DNA of 29,999 nt, taken from the NCBI GenBank assembly GCA_964236535.1, contig CAXSEF010000033.1:1-29999 (forward strand), in the 5' to 3' direction. Positions 7,123 through 14,592 of the stretch are shown one piece after another (the first letter of the stretch is position 1; every line of letters starts with the position of its first letter). The notes beneath the pieces were generated by a model. It was not told the origin of the DNA. It saw only the letters and a program-made list of their open reading frames with translations, and made no database searches. This stretch comes from CAXSEF01 sp964236535 (GTDB lineage Bacteria > Pseudomonadota > Alphaproteobacteria > Acetobacterales > Acetobacteraceae). The translations under genes were made by a program, and so were the position numbers.

Positions 7123-8007
7123 ATGTCCGCCCGCCACCCCATCATCTCGGTGACCGGCTCGTCCGGCGCCGGAACCACCTCGGTGCGCAACACCTTCGAG
7201 CGCATCTTCTCCCGCGAGCACATCAGCGCCGTCTACATCGAGGGCGATGCCTTCCATCGCTACGACCGCGAAACCATGGCCCGCATGACCGCCGAGGAAA
7301 CCGCACTCGGCAACCATAATTTCAGCCATTTCGGCCCCGGCACCAACCTGTTCGCCGAGCTCGATGCCCTGTTCGCCGACTACGCCCGCGCGGGCTTCGG
7401 CCGGACCCGTCACTACGTCCACGACGCCGCCGAAGCCGCCCGGCTCGGCGCACCATCGGGCACCTTCACCCCGTGGAAGAAGCTGCCCGGCAACACCGAC
7501 ATGATGCTCTACGAAGGCCTGCACGGCGCGGTCGAATACGACGGCACCGACATCGGCCGCCACGCCGACCTGCGCGTCGGCGTCGTCCCGGTCATCAACC
7601 TCGAATGGATCCAGAAAATCCACCGTGACCGCTCGGCCCGCAACTACAGCACCGAAGCGGTCATGGACACCATCCTGCGCCGCATGCCCGACTACGTGCG
7701 CTACATCTGCCCGCAGTTCGGCAAGACCGACATCAACTTCCAGCGCGTCCCCACCGTCGACACCTCCGACCCCTTCATCGCCGGCTGGATCCCGACCGCC
7801 GACGAATCCATCGTCGTCATCCGCTTCCGCACGCCCAAGGGGATCGATTTCCCCTACCTCCTCAGCATGATGCACGGCTCTTTCATGTCGCGCGCCAACT
7901 CGATCTGCATCCCAGGCAACAAGCTCGACCTCGCCATGCAGCTCATCCTCACCCCGATCATCCTCCAGCTCATGGAACGGCGGCGCAAAGCCTTGGCGGG
8001 TGCGTGA
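7123..8007 (+). CDS. cbbP: Phosphoribulokinase, bacterial (class I) type
   Basis: ATP-dependent phosphorylation of ribulose 5-phosphate to ribulose 1,5-bisphosphate, the acceptor for RuBisCO. The 294-residue protein matches the proteobacterial PRK type from end to end. It has the nucleotide loop VTGSSGAGTTS (residues 10-20, the usual variant without lysine), YIEGDAFHRYDR and ALGNHNFSHFGP. Further on are YEGLHGAV, VVPVINLEWIQKIHRDRS, the PQFGKTDINFQRVP block, and SFMSRANSICIPGNKLDLAMQLILTPI near the end. The start MSARHPIISVTG is family-like, but no ribosome site precedes it; the leader ORF at 7024 may supply coupling. The TGA stop is fused to a hairpin repeat. RuBisCO genes are not in this window. 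Confidence 0.96.
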   Translation: MSARHPIISVTGSSGAGTTSVRNTFERIFSREHISAVYIEGDAFHRYDRETMARMTAEETALGNHNFSHFGPGTNLFAELDALFADYARAGFGRTRHYVHDAAEAARLGAPSGTFTPWKKLPGNTDMMLYEGLHGAVEYDGTDIGRHADLRVGVVPVINLEWIQKIHRDRSARNYSTEAVMDTILRRMPDYVRYICPQFGKTDINFQRVPTVDTSDPFIAGWIPTADESIVVIRFRTPKGIDFPYLLSMMHGSFMSRANSICIPGNKLDLAMQLILTPIILQLMERRRKALAGA

Positions 8008-8073
8008 GCAAGCAAGCCTGGGCTCTGCCCAGACCCGCAAAGGGCCGGCGGCCCTTTGATCCCGTCTGCTTGA
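8005..8073 (+). repeat. Hairpin repeat copy 4 fused to the prk stop codon
   Basis: The head TGAGCAAGCAAGC includes the prk stop itself. Hairpin 1 is CTGGGC TCT GCCCAG (8018-8032). Hairpin 2 is CAAAGGGCC GGC GGCCCTTTG (8038-8058), a perfect 9-bp stem. The tail is TCTGCTTGAA. No T-run follows the stems, so a classic intrinsic terminator is not evident. Confidence 0.85.
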
Positions 8074-8436
8074 AGGCTGTGCTGCTGTCCTGGCCGCCTG
8101 CGCCGCGCTGCTTCTTCCCCGCCGCTGAGAATTCAGCCATGGCACAGGCGCGACGCTCCGGGGTGCTGATTACCGGCAGGCAAACCACCCGGGGGGCCGA
8201 CTTCATCGAGAAGCACAGAGCCGAGCTGACCCACTGATCCATGTCTGCTGTCTCACCTCCGGGCGAACAGCGGACAGATCGCATCGACGACACCCGGCTC
8301 GTCGGGCACATCAACCGCGGCGGGACTGGTCGCAGCCCCGGCCGCGATGCTTCCGGAGCTTGCCTCCCGCAGCGTCCACCGCCAGAGCGTCTGGCCTCGT
8401 CTGCTCAGCCCGGACGCCGCTCACCAGGAGCCGATC
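8074..8436. other. Intergenic region between prk and rpe
   Basis: About 360 bases without a recognisable gene. The only short ORF of note runs from 8140 to 8237 (ATG to TGA) and would give 31 residues ending KHRAELTH; it has no ribosome site and no recognised family, so it is not called. The long frame entering rpe from 8347 is discounted because rpe has its own good start at 8437. Confidence 0.4.
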
Positions 8437-9087
8437 ATGCCCTCCACCATCGCCCCCTCCATCCTCTCCGCCGATTTCTCCCGCCTTGGCCAGGAAGTGC
8501 GCGACGTCGAGGCCGCCGGTGCGGACTGGATCCACCTCGACGTCATGGACGGCCACTTCGTCCCCAACATCACCTTCGGCCCTGCCATCGTCCAGGCGCT
8601 GCGTCCGCACAGCACGCGCACCTTCGACACCCACCTGATGATCGAGCCGGCCGACGCCTTCCTCGACGCGTTCGCCCACGCCGGCTCCGACATCATCACC
8701 GTCCACGCCGAGGCCGGCCCCCACCTTGACCGGTCGCTCGCCCACATCCGCGCGCTGGGCAAGAAGGCGGGCGCCGCGATCTGCCCCGCCACGTCGGTCG
8801 AGGCGATCGAGTGGGTGATCGACAAGCTCGACCTTGTCCTGGTGATGACAGTCAACCCGGGCTTCGGCGGCCAGTTGTTCATCCCGGCGATGACCGACAA
8901 GATCCGCCGCGTCCGCGCCCTGATCGGCGACCGCCCGATCCACCTGGAGGTCGATGGCGGCATCACCGCGGACACCGCGCCACTGGTGAGCGCGGCCGGC
9001 GCGGATGTCCTCGTCGCAGGCTCGGCAGTCTTCGGCCACGGCCAGGAAAGCTACGCCGCCAACATCGCGGCGCTCAGAAGCAGATAG
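8437..9087 (+). CDS. rpe: Ribulose-phosphate 3-epimerase
   Basis: Interconverts ribulose 5-phosphate and xylulose 5-phosphate (pentose phosphate and Calvin cycles). The product is a 216-residue TIM barrel of normal length. It starts MPSTIAPSILSADF and carries the metal and catalytic residues His33 and Asp35 in HLDVMDGHFVPN, His66 in FDTHLMIE, VNPGFGGQ, and Asp173 in LEVDGGI, followed by VAGSAVFG. The start at 8437 is chosen because AGGAG lies 6 bases upstream; the frame is open to 8347 but those codons are not family-like. Together with prk it makes and regenerates ribulose phosphates. It converges on the propeller gene, with a hairpin repeat in the gap. Confidence 0.96.
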   Translation: MPSTIAPSILSADFSRLGQEVRDVEAAGADWIHLDVMDGHFVPNITFGPAIVQALRPHSTRTFDTHLMIEPADAFLDAFAHAGSDIITVHAEAGPHLDRSLAHIRALGKKAGAAICPATSVEAIEWVIDKLDLVLVMTVNPGFGGQLFIPAMTDKIRRVRALIGDRPIHLEVDGGITADTAPLVSAAGADVLVAGSAVFGHGQESYAANIAALRSR

Positions 9088-9149
9088 CGCCACCCCTCCG
9101 ACCCCGCCACGGACCGCACCTGCGGAAACCCGACCACGGCGGTCGGTCC

Positions 9150-9199
9150 GCAGGCCCCGGACTGGGCGGGTCCAGGGCAGAGCCCTAGCCCTCCTGTCC
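9150..9199 (-). repeat. Hairpin repeat copy 5, reverse, directly after the propeller-gene stop
   Basis: Read on the minus strand, the stop TGA at 9202-9200 runs straight into GGACAGGAGG, then a CTAGGGCTCTGCCCTGG hairpin and GACCCGCCCAGTCCGG. It sits between convergent rpe and the propeller gene. Confidence 0.75.
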
Positions 9200-10339
9200 T
9201 CAGCGAGGCTTGCCGAACACGCCGATGCACCCGTTGATGCAGGCCGGGTCGGCTGCGTTGGCCGGTTCGGCCACGAACGCATGGTTGTTGAAGGGGTCGA
9301 CCGCCACCGAGTGCGACCCCGCCCCGATCGGCACAGTGCCCACGAACGCGTTGTCCCGCGCGTTGATGATGCCCAGCACCGATCCGCCTGGGTTGTCACG
9401 CGCCGCGAGGAAATAGGTCTTGCTGTCCGGATCGTACCAGGACTCGTCCGATCCGCCAATCTGCGGGATCGTCGCCAGCACCGCCCCGCTGAAATCGTCG
9501 ATGACCTGCGTGGGCAGCGCGCTTGCCGCCGCGTCGTTGGTGGTCGAGCATCCCAGCAGCAGGTTGCGCCGCGGACCCAGCGCCAGTCCGGACGGCTGGC
9601 AGTCGGTCACCGGGAATGTCGTCACCACCTGCGCGGTCTTCGGATCGATCACCGCAACGCCGCCCTGCGTCTGGTCGGCGCCGAGCTGCGGCAGGTTGAC
9701 GTAGAACAGCCCGTTGCGCGGGTTGTAGACCACCGCCTCGATCCCGTTGGTGGCGTTGTCGAAGGTGATCCGCGCCAGGACCCGCTCCGTCCCCGGACGC
9801 GTCGAAACCAGCGTCACGAACGGCGGCGAGTCGGCGTCGTTGACCGCCAGCATGATGTGGTTGACCGGATCATAGGCCAGCGAGTCCACGCGCGCGGTGC
9901 CGCCCGTCGACACCACCCTCACCACCGCCTGCGCGAACAGGTCGATGATCTTGATCGTGCTGTTCCCGTCGCCGGCCCAGACATAGCCTTCCGCGGCGGG
10001 CGACACGCCATCGGGGCCGGACGTGTTGTCGCTGCTCGTCTGACCCACGAACTCGCCCACGCTGGCATTGCCGGTGATCCGGGTCACGAACCGGTTGGTG
10101 CGCGTGTCGACGATGTCGATGCCGGCGTTGGACCGGTCTGAAAGGTAGTACAGCCGCAGCGTCGGGTCGACAAAGCTTATGTCGTAGGTCAGCAGCGGCT
10201 TGCCCGGTATCGCGACGGTCGTCAGCCGCTCGTAGCCCCCGGTCTTGGTGATGGTAACCTGGGCCTGAGCCGAAATGGCGCCAAGCGCCACTGCGGCGAA
10301 CGGCAAGGCGAAACGCAGCCACGTCTTGCGTGTAGGCAT
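9200..10339 (-). CDS. Secreted YVTN/YncE-like beta-propeller protein
   Basis: A 379-residue exported protein. The N-terminus MPTRKTWLRFALPFAAVALG is a typical signal peptide with predicted cleavage after AQA (about residue 26). The rest is built of repeating strand units of the form 'YYLSDRSNAGIDIVDTRTNR', 'GDGNSTIKIIDLFAQAVVRV', 'GGVAVIDPKTAQVVTTFPV' and 'GIINARDNAFVGTVPIG'. These are the pattern of 7-bladed YVTN/YncE/cytochrome-cd1-like propellers. There are no CxxCH haem motifs. Two cysteines near the end (PACINGCIG) could form a disulfide. The ATG at 10339 has GGGGGAG 7 bases upstream. Exact function and ligand are unknown; a periplasmic or surface binding role is inference. Confidence 0.8.
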   Translation of the reverse strand: MPTRKTWLRFALPFAAVALGAISAQAQVTITKTGGYERLTTVAIPGKPLLTYDISFVDPTLRLYYLSDRSNAGIDIVDTRTNRFVTRITGNASVGEFVGQTSSDNTSGPDGVSPAAEGYVWAGDGNSTIKIIDLFAQAVVRVVSTGGTARVDSLAYDPVNHIMLAVNDADSPPFVTLVSTRPGTERVLARITFDNATNGIEAVVYNPRNGLFYVNLPQLGADQTQGGVAVIDPKTAQVVTTFPVTDCQPSGLALGPRRNLLLGCSTTNDAAASALPTQVIDDFSGAVLATIPQIGGSDESWYDPDSKTYFLAARDNPGGSVLGIINARDNAFVGTVPIGAGSHSVAVDPFNNHAFVAEPANAADPACINGCIGVFGKPR

Positions 10340-10787
10340 CCTGTTACTCCCCCTGTGCGCCGCGGCGTTGTTCGCCCGGCTGATCCGTCCTCGGCCAGGT
10401 ATCCTGGCCCGAAGGAGCGTCCTTGACTGGCCTCTCTAGCCCCTAATCCACGCAGGCAAAAGCCTGTTCCTGCGCGATCAGGACACACCTCGGCCAGTAA
10501 CGATCATGCAGGGGTTTGCCGTGTCGCCGCATGGACTGCCGGGAGCAGCAGGCAGGCCCTGATCGGACGGCGACCCCGCGTTCCACCCGAGCTGCCGCGA
10601 CCGGACCGGAATACACCCGCGTGGCCAAGCGGATGCAGCCGATGCCGTCGGTCCTGAGCGGCTTGCCCGGATCACGACCGCCCACAGCCGCCGGCCGGAG
10701 TGGCCGTGGTCCGTGCCGTGCCCGGCGACCGCGCCGGATGTGCACCCGCCGGTCGATTTGCCTTCCGCGGCGCTGCGCCCCGCCGGG
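10340..10787. other. Intergenic region with two small hairpins upstream of the propeller gene
   Basis: About 450 bases without a convincing gene. On the minus strand, 55-85 bases before the propeller start, two hairpins lie in tandem: AAGGA CGC TCCTT (10412-10424) and GGCCAGG ATA CCTGGCC (10393-10409, perfect 7-bp stem). A third small stem, CAGGC AAAA GCCTG, is at 10453-10466. They could be a 5' UTR structure of the propeller mRNA. I do not recognise a known riboswitch class. Confidence 0.4.
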
Positions 10788-11594
10788 TCATCCCGCGGCG
10801 GTGAACAGCCGCGCCAGCCAGCACGCCGCGGCCAGGAACGGCCCGAACGGCAGTGCGGTCAGCCGCCCGACCTCGCGCCCGCGCAGCTGCATCGTGCCCG
10901 CCGCCGCCAGCCCCATCACCGCCGCGCCCAGCAGCACCCAGGGCAGCGCCGCCCAGCCCAGCCAGGCGCCGCACGCCCCCAGCAGCTTGGCGTCGCCCGC
11001 GCCCATGCCCTCCCGTCCGCGCAACGCCCGGTAGGCCAGCGCCACCGCGCGCAGCCCGCCATAGCCGAGCGCCGCCCCCAGCGCGTGCCCGCCCAGCGCC
11101 CCCTGCTCCCACTCCGCGGTCTCGGACCACCAGCACCAGGCGAGCCCGGCCAGCACCAGCGGCAGGGTCAGCAGGTCCGGCAGCAGGAAGTGCTCCGCGT
11201 CGATCCACGCCAGCGCCAGCAGCGTCCAGCCCAGCGCGCAATCCGCCCACAGCCCCGCCGCCGCCCCTGGCCACAGCCCCGCCGCATCATCCCACCCGCC
11301 GTCGCCGCCCGCCCATGCCCGGGCGAGCACCGCCGACGCCGCCACCAGCAGCGCCGCCACCTCGATCGCCGGGTGGAACGCCGGGATCGGCGCGCCGCAG
11401 GCCCGGCAACGCCCGCGCAGCGCCACGTAGCTGAGCAGCGGCACCATCTCCGCGGGCGACAGCGTGTGGCCGCACGCCTCGCACGCCGAGCGCGCCAGCC
11501 CCACCGGCTGCCCGGCCGGCAGCCGTCGGATCAGCACCCCGAGGAAGCTGCCGATCACCGGCGCGAACAGCAGAGGCGGCAGCCAGAACGGCAT
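10788..11594 (-). CDS. Prepilin peptidase (A24 family, PilD/GspO-like)
   Basis: Inner-membrane aspartic protease that cleaves and N-methylates type IV prepilins or type II secretion pseudopilins. The 268-residue protein has the N-terminal APVIGSFLGVLIRRLP segment and the paired-cysteine cytoplasmic domain (Cys38/Cys41 and Cys63/Cys66). Its catalytic aspartates are Asp132 (WIDAEHFLLPD) and Asp201 (GMGAGDAKLLG), set between hydrophobic helices. ATG 11594 is chosen because AAGGA precedes it and the protein then starts MPFWLPPLLFAPVIGSFLG like its family; the frame stays open to 11735 but through repeat sequence. No pilin or secretion genes are nearby, so the substrate is unknown. Confidence 0.92.
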   Translation of the reverse strand: MPFWLPPLLFAPVIGSFLGVLIRRLPAGQPVGLARSACEACGHTLSPAEMVPLLSYVALRGRCRACGAPIPAFHPAIEVAALLVAASAVLARAWAGGDGGWDDAAGLWPGAAAGLWADCALGWTLLALAWIDAEHFLLPDLLTLPLVLAGLAWCWWSETAEWEQGALGGHALGAALGYGGLRAVALAYRALRGREGMGAGDAKLLGACGAWLGWAALPWVLLGAAVMGLAAAGTMQLRGREVGRLTALPFGPFLAAACWLARLFTAAG

Positions 11595-11663
11595 GATCGA
11601 TCCTTGGTCGCCCGCCTCGGCGCGATCGGACCGACAGCTTGTATAACAGCGGGCCCAACGCTC

Positions 11664-11738
11664 AGCGAAGCAAGGCCGGGCTTTGCCCGAATCCACCAAA
11701 GGCCCGAGGCCTTTGGAAAGCCTGTGCTCAAGCATCGG
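11664..11738 (+). repeat. Hairpin repeat copy 6 in a divergent promoter region
   Basis: The head is CAGCGAAGCAAGGCC. Hairpin 1 is CGGGC TTT GCCCG (11677-11689) and hairpin 2 is CCAAAGGCC CGA GGCCTTTGG (11696-11716, perfect 9-bp stem); the tail is TGTGCTCAAGC. Unlike most copies it lies between divergent genes (prepilin peptidase and the C26 hydrolase), and it sits at the strand-composition switch. Confidence 0.85.
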
Positions 11739-11789
11739 GGTATCGGCCGCGACCTTTCCCCCCCTGCGGTCTTGCTCTACCCGTCACTC

Positions 11790-12590
11790 ATGAGCGCGCG
11801 CCCTGCCATCGGACTGACCCTGGACCGCGAGCCGGGCGGCGGCTGGTCGCGCTATCCTTGGTATGCCATGCGGCAGAACTACGCCGACGCGCTCGCCGCC
11901 GCGGGCGGACTGCCGCTCGCCCTGCCGCACGACCCGGAGCTGGCCGAGGCCACGCTCGACCGGCTGGACGGGCTGGTGGTCACCGGCGGCGCGTTCGACG
12001 TCGACCCGGCGCTGTACGGCGTGGACGCAGTCCATCCGAGCGTGCAGCTGAAGGGGGCCCGGACCCTGGCGGAGCTCGCGCTGATCCGGGCGGCGCTGGC
12101 GCGCGACATGCCGGTGCTGGGCATCTGCGGCGGCCAGCAGCTGCTGGCGGTGGCGCTGGGCGGCACGCTGGTGCAGCACATCGCCGACGAGGTGCCCGGC
12201 GCGCTTTCCCACGAACAGGCGACCCGGCATGACGAGCCGGCGCACGCGGTCGCCGTGGTGCCGGGCAGCCTGCTGGCGCGTCTGGTCGGCGTCGCGCAGA
12301 TGCGGGTGAACTCGTCGCACCACCAGGCGGTGCGCGACCCCGGACCGCATGCGACGGTGGATGCCCGCTCGCCGGACGGGGTGGTCGAGGGGATCGAGGA
12401 CGTGCGCTGGCGGTTCTGCCTGGGCGTGCAGTGGCACCCGGAGTTCCACACCGACCCCGGCGACGCGCGTATCCTGGAGGGGCTGGTGGAGGCTTGCCGC
12501 AGTGCGGTGCCGGGCGGGCCGCGCGGCGGTGGGGTGGTTGGCGCGGCGGCGGCCGCCGGGTTGCGGCGCTTCGGGGTGTCGGAGCCATGA
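11790..12590 (+). CDS. Class-I glutamine amidotransferase-like hydrolase (peptidase C26, PuuD-like)
   Basis: The 266-residue protein resembles gamma-glutamyl-gamma-aminobutyrate hydrolase (PuuD) and related folate/peptide gamma-glutamyl hydrolases. It starts RPAIGLTLDREPGGGW and has DGLVVTGGAFDVDPALYG. The nucleophile is Cys113 in VLGICGGQQLL, with His216 and Glu218 in GVQWHPEF completing the triad. NSSHHQAV is also typical of the PuuD group. The ATG at 11790 has no Shine-Dalgarno. Its stop overlaps the rluB start by ATGA, so it heads an operon with rluB and probably rsmD. The substrate is unknown: no polyamine catabolism genes are nearby, so the PuuD name is by family only. Confidence 0.88.
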   Translation: MSARPAIGLTLDREPGGGWSRYPWYAMRQNYADALAAAGGLPLALPHDPELAEATLDRLDGLVVTGGAFDVDPALYGVDAVHPSVQLKGARTLAELALIRAALARDMPVLGICGGQQLLAVALGGTLVQHIADEVPGALSHEQATRHDEPAHAVAVVPGSLLARLVGVAQMRVNSSHHQAVRDPGPHATVDARSPDGVVEGIEDVRWRFCLGVQWHPEFHTDPGDARILEGLVEACRSAVPGGPRGGGVVGAAAAAGLRRFGVSEP

Positions 12591-13819
12591 GCGGGGGCAG
12601 GGCAGGGCGGGGCCGGGCAGGCGGCACACCCGGAACGCGCGCCCGCTCCGGCGCGGCGACGACCGGGGGCGGAGCACAGGCGGGCGCCAAGGACGGCACG
12701 GGCGCGCGGCGCAGCCCGGGGACCAACCCTGCGCCCGGCTCCAGGCCCGGGCCTGGTGTCAAGCCCGGGCCTGGAGCCGAGGCCGGCACGGCAGCAAAGC
12801 CCATGGCGGCCATCCGGGTTGCGCCGGGCGCGGTGGCGGGCTCCGGGCCAAGGGGCCGGCGCAGCTCTGCACGCGGTGGTGCGGCTGCGGGAAGCGACGG
12901 CGTTCCGGCCGGGAGCGATGCGGGCAGGAGCCAGCGCGGGGACGTCCGGGCGGGCACGGCCGGCTCCGCCGTGCAGGACGTGGAGCCGGCTCCGGCGGCG
13001 GCGGGACCGGGAGCGCTGCGGCGGTCGCGGCCGCCGCGGGCAACGCGCAGCCATGCCGCGCCGCGGGCCGCCGACCCCCGGCCGGCTGCGGCCGCCGGCG
13101 AGCTGCGCGGCGAGAGGATCGCCAAGTGGCTGGCGCATGCCGGGGTGGCGAGCCGGCGCGACGCCGAAAAGCTGCTGGCCGAGGGACGCGTGCGGCTGAA
13201 CAACGCGGTGGTGAAGCACCCGGCGACGTTCGTGGGCGAGGGTGACCTGGTGCAGGTCGGCGGCGTGCTGGTCGAGCCCCCGGGCCGCACCCGGCTGTGG
13301 CGCTACCACAAGCCGGACGGGCTGGTGACGACGCACCGCGACCCGGAGGGGCGTCCCACGGTGTTCGCCTCGCTGCCGCCGGGGATGCCGCGCGTGGTCA
13401 GCGTCGGGCGGCTTGACCTCAACAGCGAGGGGCTGCTGCTGCTGACCACCGATGGCGGGCTGGCGCGCCGGCTGGAGATGCCGGCGAACGGCTGGCTGCG
13501 CCGCTACCGGGTACGGGTCTACGGGATCGTCGACGAGGCGCGGCTGGCGGCGCTGGGGCAGGGCGTCGAGGTCGAGGGCGTACGCTACGGACCGATCGAG
13601 GCGGGGCTCGACAGCCGGCGCGGCAACAACGCCTGGGTGAGCGTGGGGCTGCGCGAGGGGCGCAACCGCGAGGTGCGGCGGGTGATGGAGCACCTCGGCC
13701 TGCGGGTGACACGGCTGATCCGCACCGCGTACGGACCGTTCCAGCTCGGCCTGCTGACCCGGGGCAGCGTCGAGGAGGTGACCGCGAAGGTGCTGCGAGA
13801 GCAGGTGCCGGAGGGGTGA
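12587..13819 (+). CDS. rluB: 23S rRNA pseudouridine synthase, RluB type, with long disordered N-terminus
   Basis: Converts uridine to pseudouridine in 23S rRNA (position 2605 in E. coli numbering for RluB). In the 410-residue product the folded part begins near residue 176. An S4 RNA-binding domain (ERIAKWLAHAGVASRRDAEK) is followed by the RsuA/RluB catalytic domain with Asp277 in VGRLDLNSEGLLLLTTDG. LREGRNREVRRVMEHLG and LIRTAYGPFQLGLL follow. The first roughly 175 residues are an Ala/Gly/Pro/Arg-rich low-complexity extension with short GPGVKPGPG-like repeats, probably disordered and RNA-binding. The start overlaps the preceding gene's stop (ATGA). Its TGA is fused to a hairpin repeat. The rluB-rsmD order supports an rRNA-modification operon. 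Confidence 0.92.
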   Translation: MSGGRAGRGRAGGTPGTRARSGAATTGGGAQAGAKDGTGARRSPGTNPAPGSRPGPGVKPGPGAEAGTAAKPMAAIRVAPGAVAGSGPRGRRSSARGGAAAGSDGVPAGSDAGRSQRGDVRAGTAGSAVQDVEPAPAAAGPGALRRSRPPRATRSHAAPRAADPRPAAAAGELRGERIAKWLAHAGVASRRDAEKLLAEGRVRLNNAVVKHPATFVGEGDLVQVGGVLVEPPGRTRLWRYHKPDGLVTTHRDPEGRPTVFASLPPGMPRVVSVGRLDLNSEGLLLLTTDGGLARRLEMPANGWLRRYRVRVYGIVDEARLAALGQGVEVEGVRYGPIEAGLDSRRGNNAWVSVGLREGRNREVRRVMEHLGLRVTRLIRTAYGPFQLGLLTRGSVEEVTAKVLREQVPEG

Positions 13820-13865
13820 GGCAAGCAAGGCCAGGGCGCTGCCCCGGACCGGCCGACCGGCCCAG
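13817..13865 (+). repeat. Hairpin repeat copy 7 fused to the rluB stop codon
   Basis: The head TGAGGCAAGCAAGGCC includes the rluB stop TGA. It is followed by CAGGGC GCT GCCCCGG and a degenerate GGCCGACCGGCC stem. It is shorter than other copies and ends before rsmD. Confidence 0.7.
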
Positions 13866-13955
13866 GCAGCCTATCGCGGGGCAGTATGCCTGTCGTGCGG
13901 GGGTCCGTGGGCTCGGCCCCCGGCCGGGCCCAGGGGCGGCGCCACTGGCCCTGCC

Positions 13956-14501
13956 GTGACCCGCATCATCGCCGGTGCGTTCCGCGGCCGCGCACTGTGC
14001 GCCCCCGCCGGCGAGTCGACCCGGCCGACCGCCGCCCGGGTGCGGCAGGCACTGTTCGACACGCTGATGCACGCGCCCTGGGGCGGGCGGCTCGATGGGG
14101 TGTTGGTGCTGGACGCGTTCGCCGGCACCGGCGCGCTGGGGCTGGAGGCGCTGTCGCGCGGCGCGACGCGGGCAAGCTTCATCGAGCGGGCGCCGCCGGC
14201 GCTCGCGGCGCTGCGGGTGAACGTCGCGACGTGCGGCGCGCAGGCCCGGGCGGCGGTGCTTGCGGGCGACGTGCTGCGGCCACCGGCGGGTCAGGCCTGC
14301 GGGCTGGTGTTCCTCGACCCGCCGTACGGGGCAGGGCTGGTGGAGCGGGGGGTGGCGACGCTTGCGGCGGCGGGCTGGGTCTCGCACGGCGCGCTGGTGG
14401 TGGGCGAGATCGGCCGCGACGAGGCGGTGCCTTCGGTGGGCGAGCTGCTGGATGGGCGGGTGCACGGGGCGGCGCGGGTCTGCGTGTGGCGCTGCGCCTA
14501 G
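13956..14501 (+). CDS. rsmD: 16S rRNA (guanine966-N2)-methyltransferase RsmD
   Basis: SAM-dependent methylation of G966 in 16S rRNA. The 181-residue protein is of usual length. It starts TRIIAGAFRGRAL, then has TRPTAARVRQALFDTL. The SAM-binding motif is VLDAFAGTGALGLEALSRGA (about residues 51-70), and the catalytic FLDPPYG has Asp121-Pro-Pro-Tyr124. The start is a GTG with only a weak upstream purine stretch. It follows rluB by 136 bases including a repeat, so co-transcription is likely but not certain. It converges on the OprB porin gene. Confidence 0.95.
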   Translation: MTRIIAGAFRGRALCAPAGESTRPTAARVRQALFDTLMHAPWGGRLDGVLVLDAFAGTGALGLEALSRGATRASFIERAPPALAALRVNVATCGAQARAAVLAGDVLRPPAGQACGLVFLDPPYGAGLVERGVATLAAAGWVSHGALVVGEIGRDEAVPSVGELLDGRVHGAARVCVWRCA

Positions 14502-14536
14502 CGGGTGGGCAGTTGCCGCGGCCGACCCCGGTCCGA

Positions 14537-14560
14537 GCGGGCCGCGCAGCCGCGGCCCGC
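14537..14560. terminator. Perfect 10-bp hairpin between convergent rsmD and oprB genes
   Basis: GCGGGCCGCG CAGC CGCGGCCCGC forms a 10-bp stem with a 4-base loop in the 91-base gap between two facing stop codons. There is no T-run on either side, so it is a candidate bidirectional terminator or 3'-end stabiliser and not a classic rho-independent terminator. It is unrelated to the repeat family. Confidence 0.5.
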
Positions 14561-14592
14561 GAACCTGCCGCAGCCATGCCGCCGCACCCTGA

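Noticed and set aside
8005..8058. Repeat hairpins as classic rho-independent terminators
   Set aside because: No T-run follows the stems in any copy inspected, and copies also occur in divergent promoter regions.
8004..8237. 77-codon ORF after prk
   Set aside because: It reads through the repeat and has no ribosome site or family resemblance.
10340..10424. Possible guanidine-II (mini-ykkC) riboswitch before the propeller gene
   Set aside because: Two hairpins are present, but their loops do not show the required ACGR pair.
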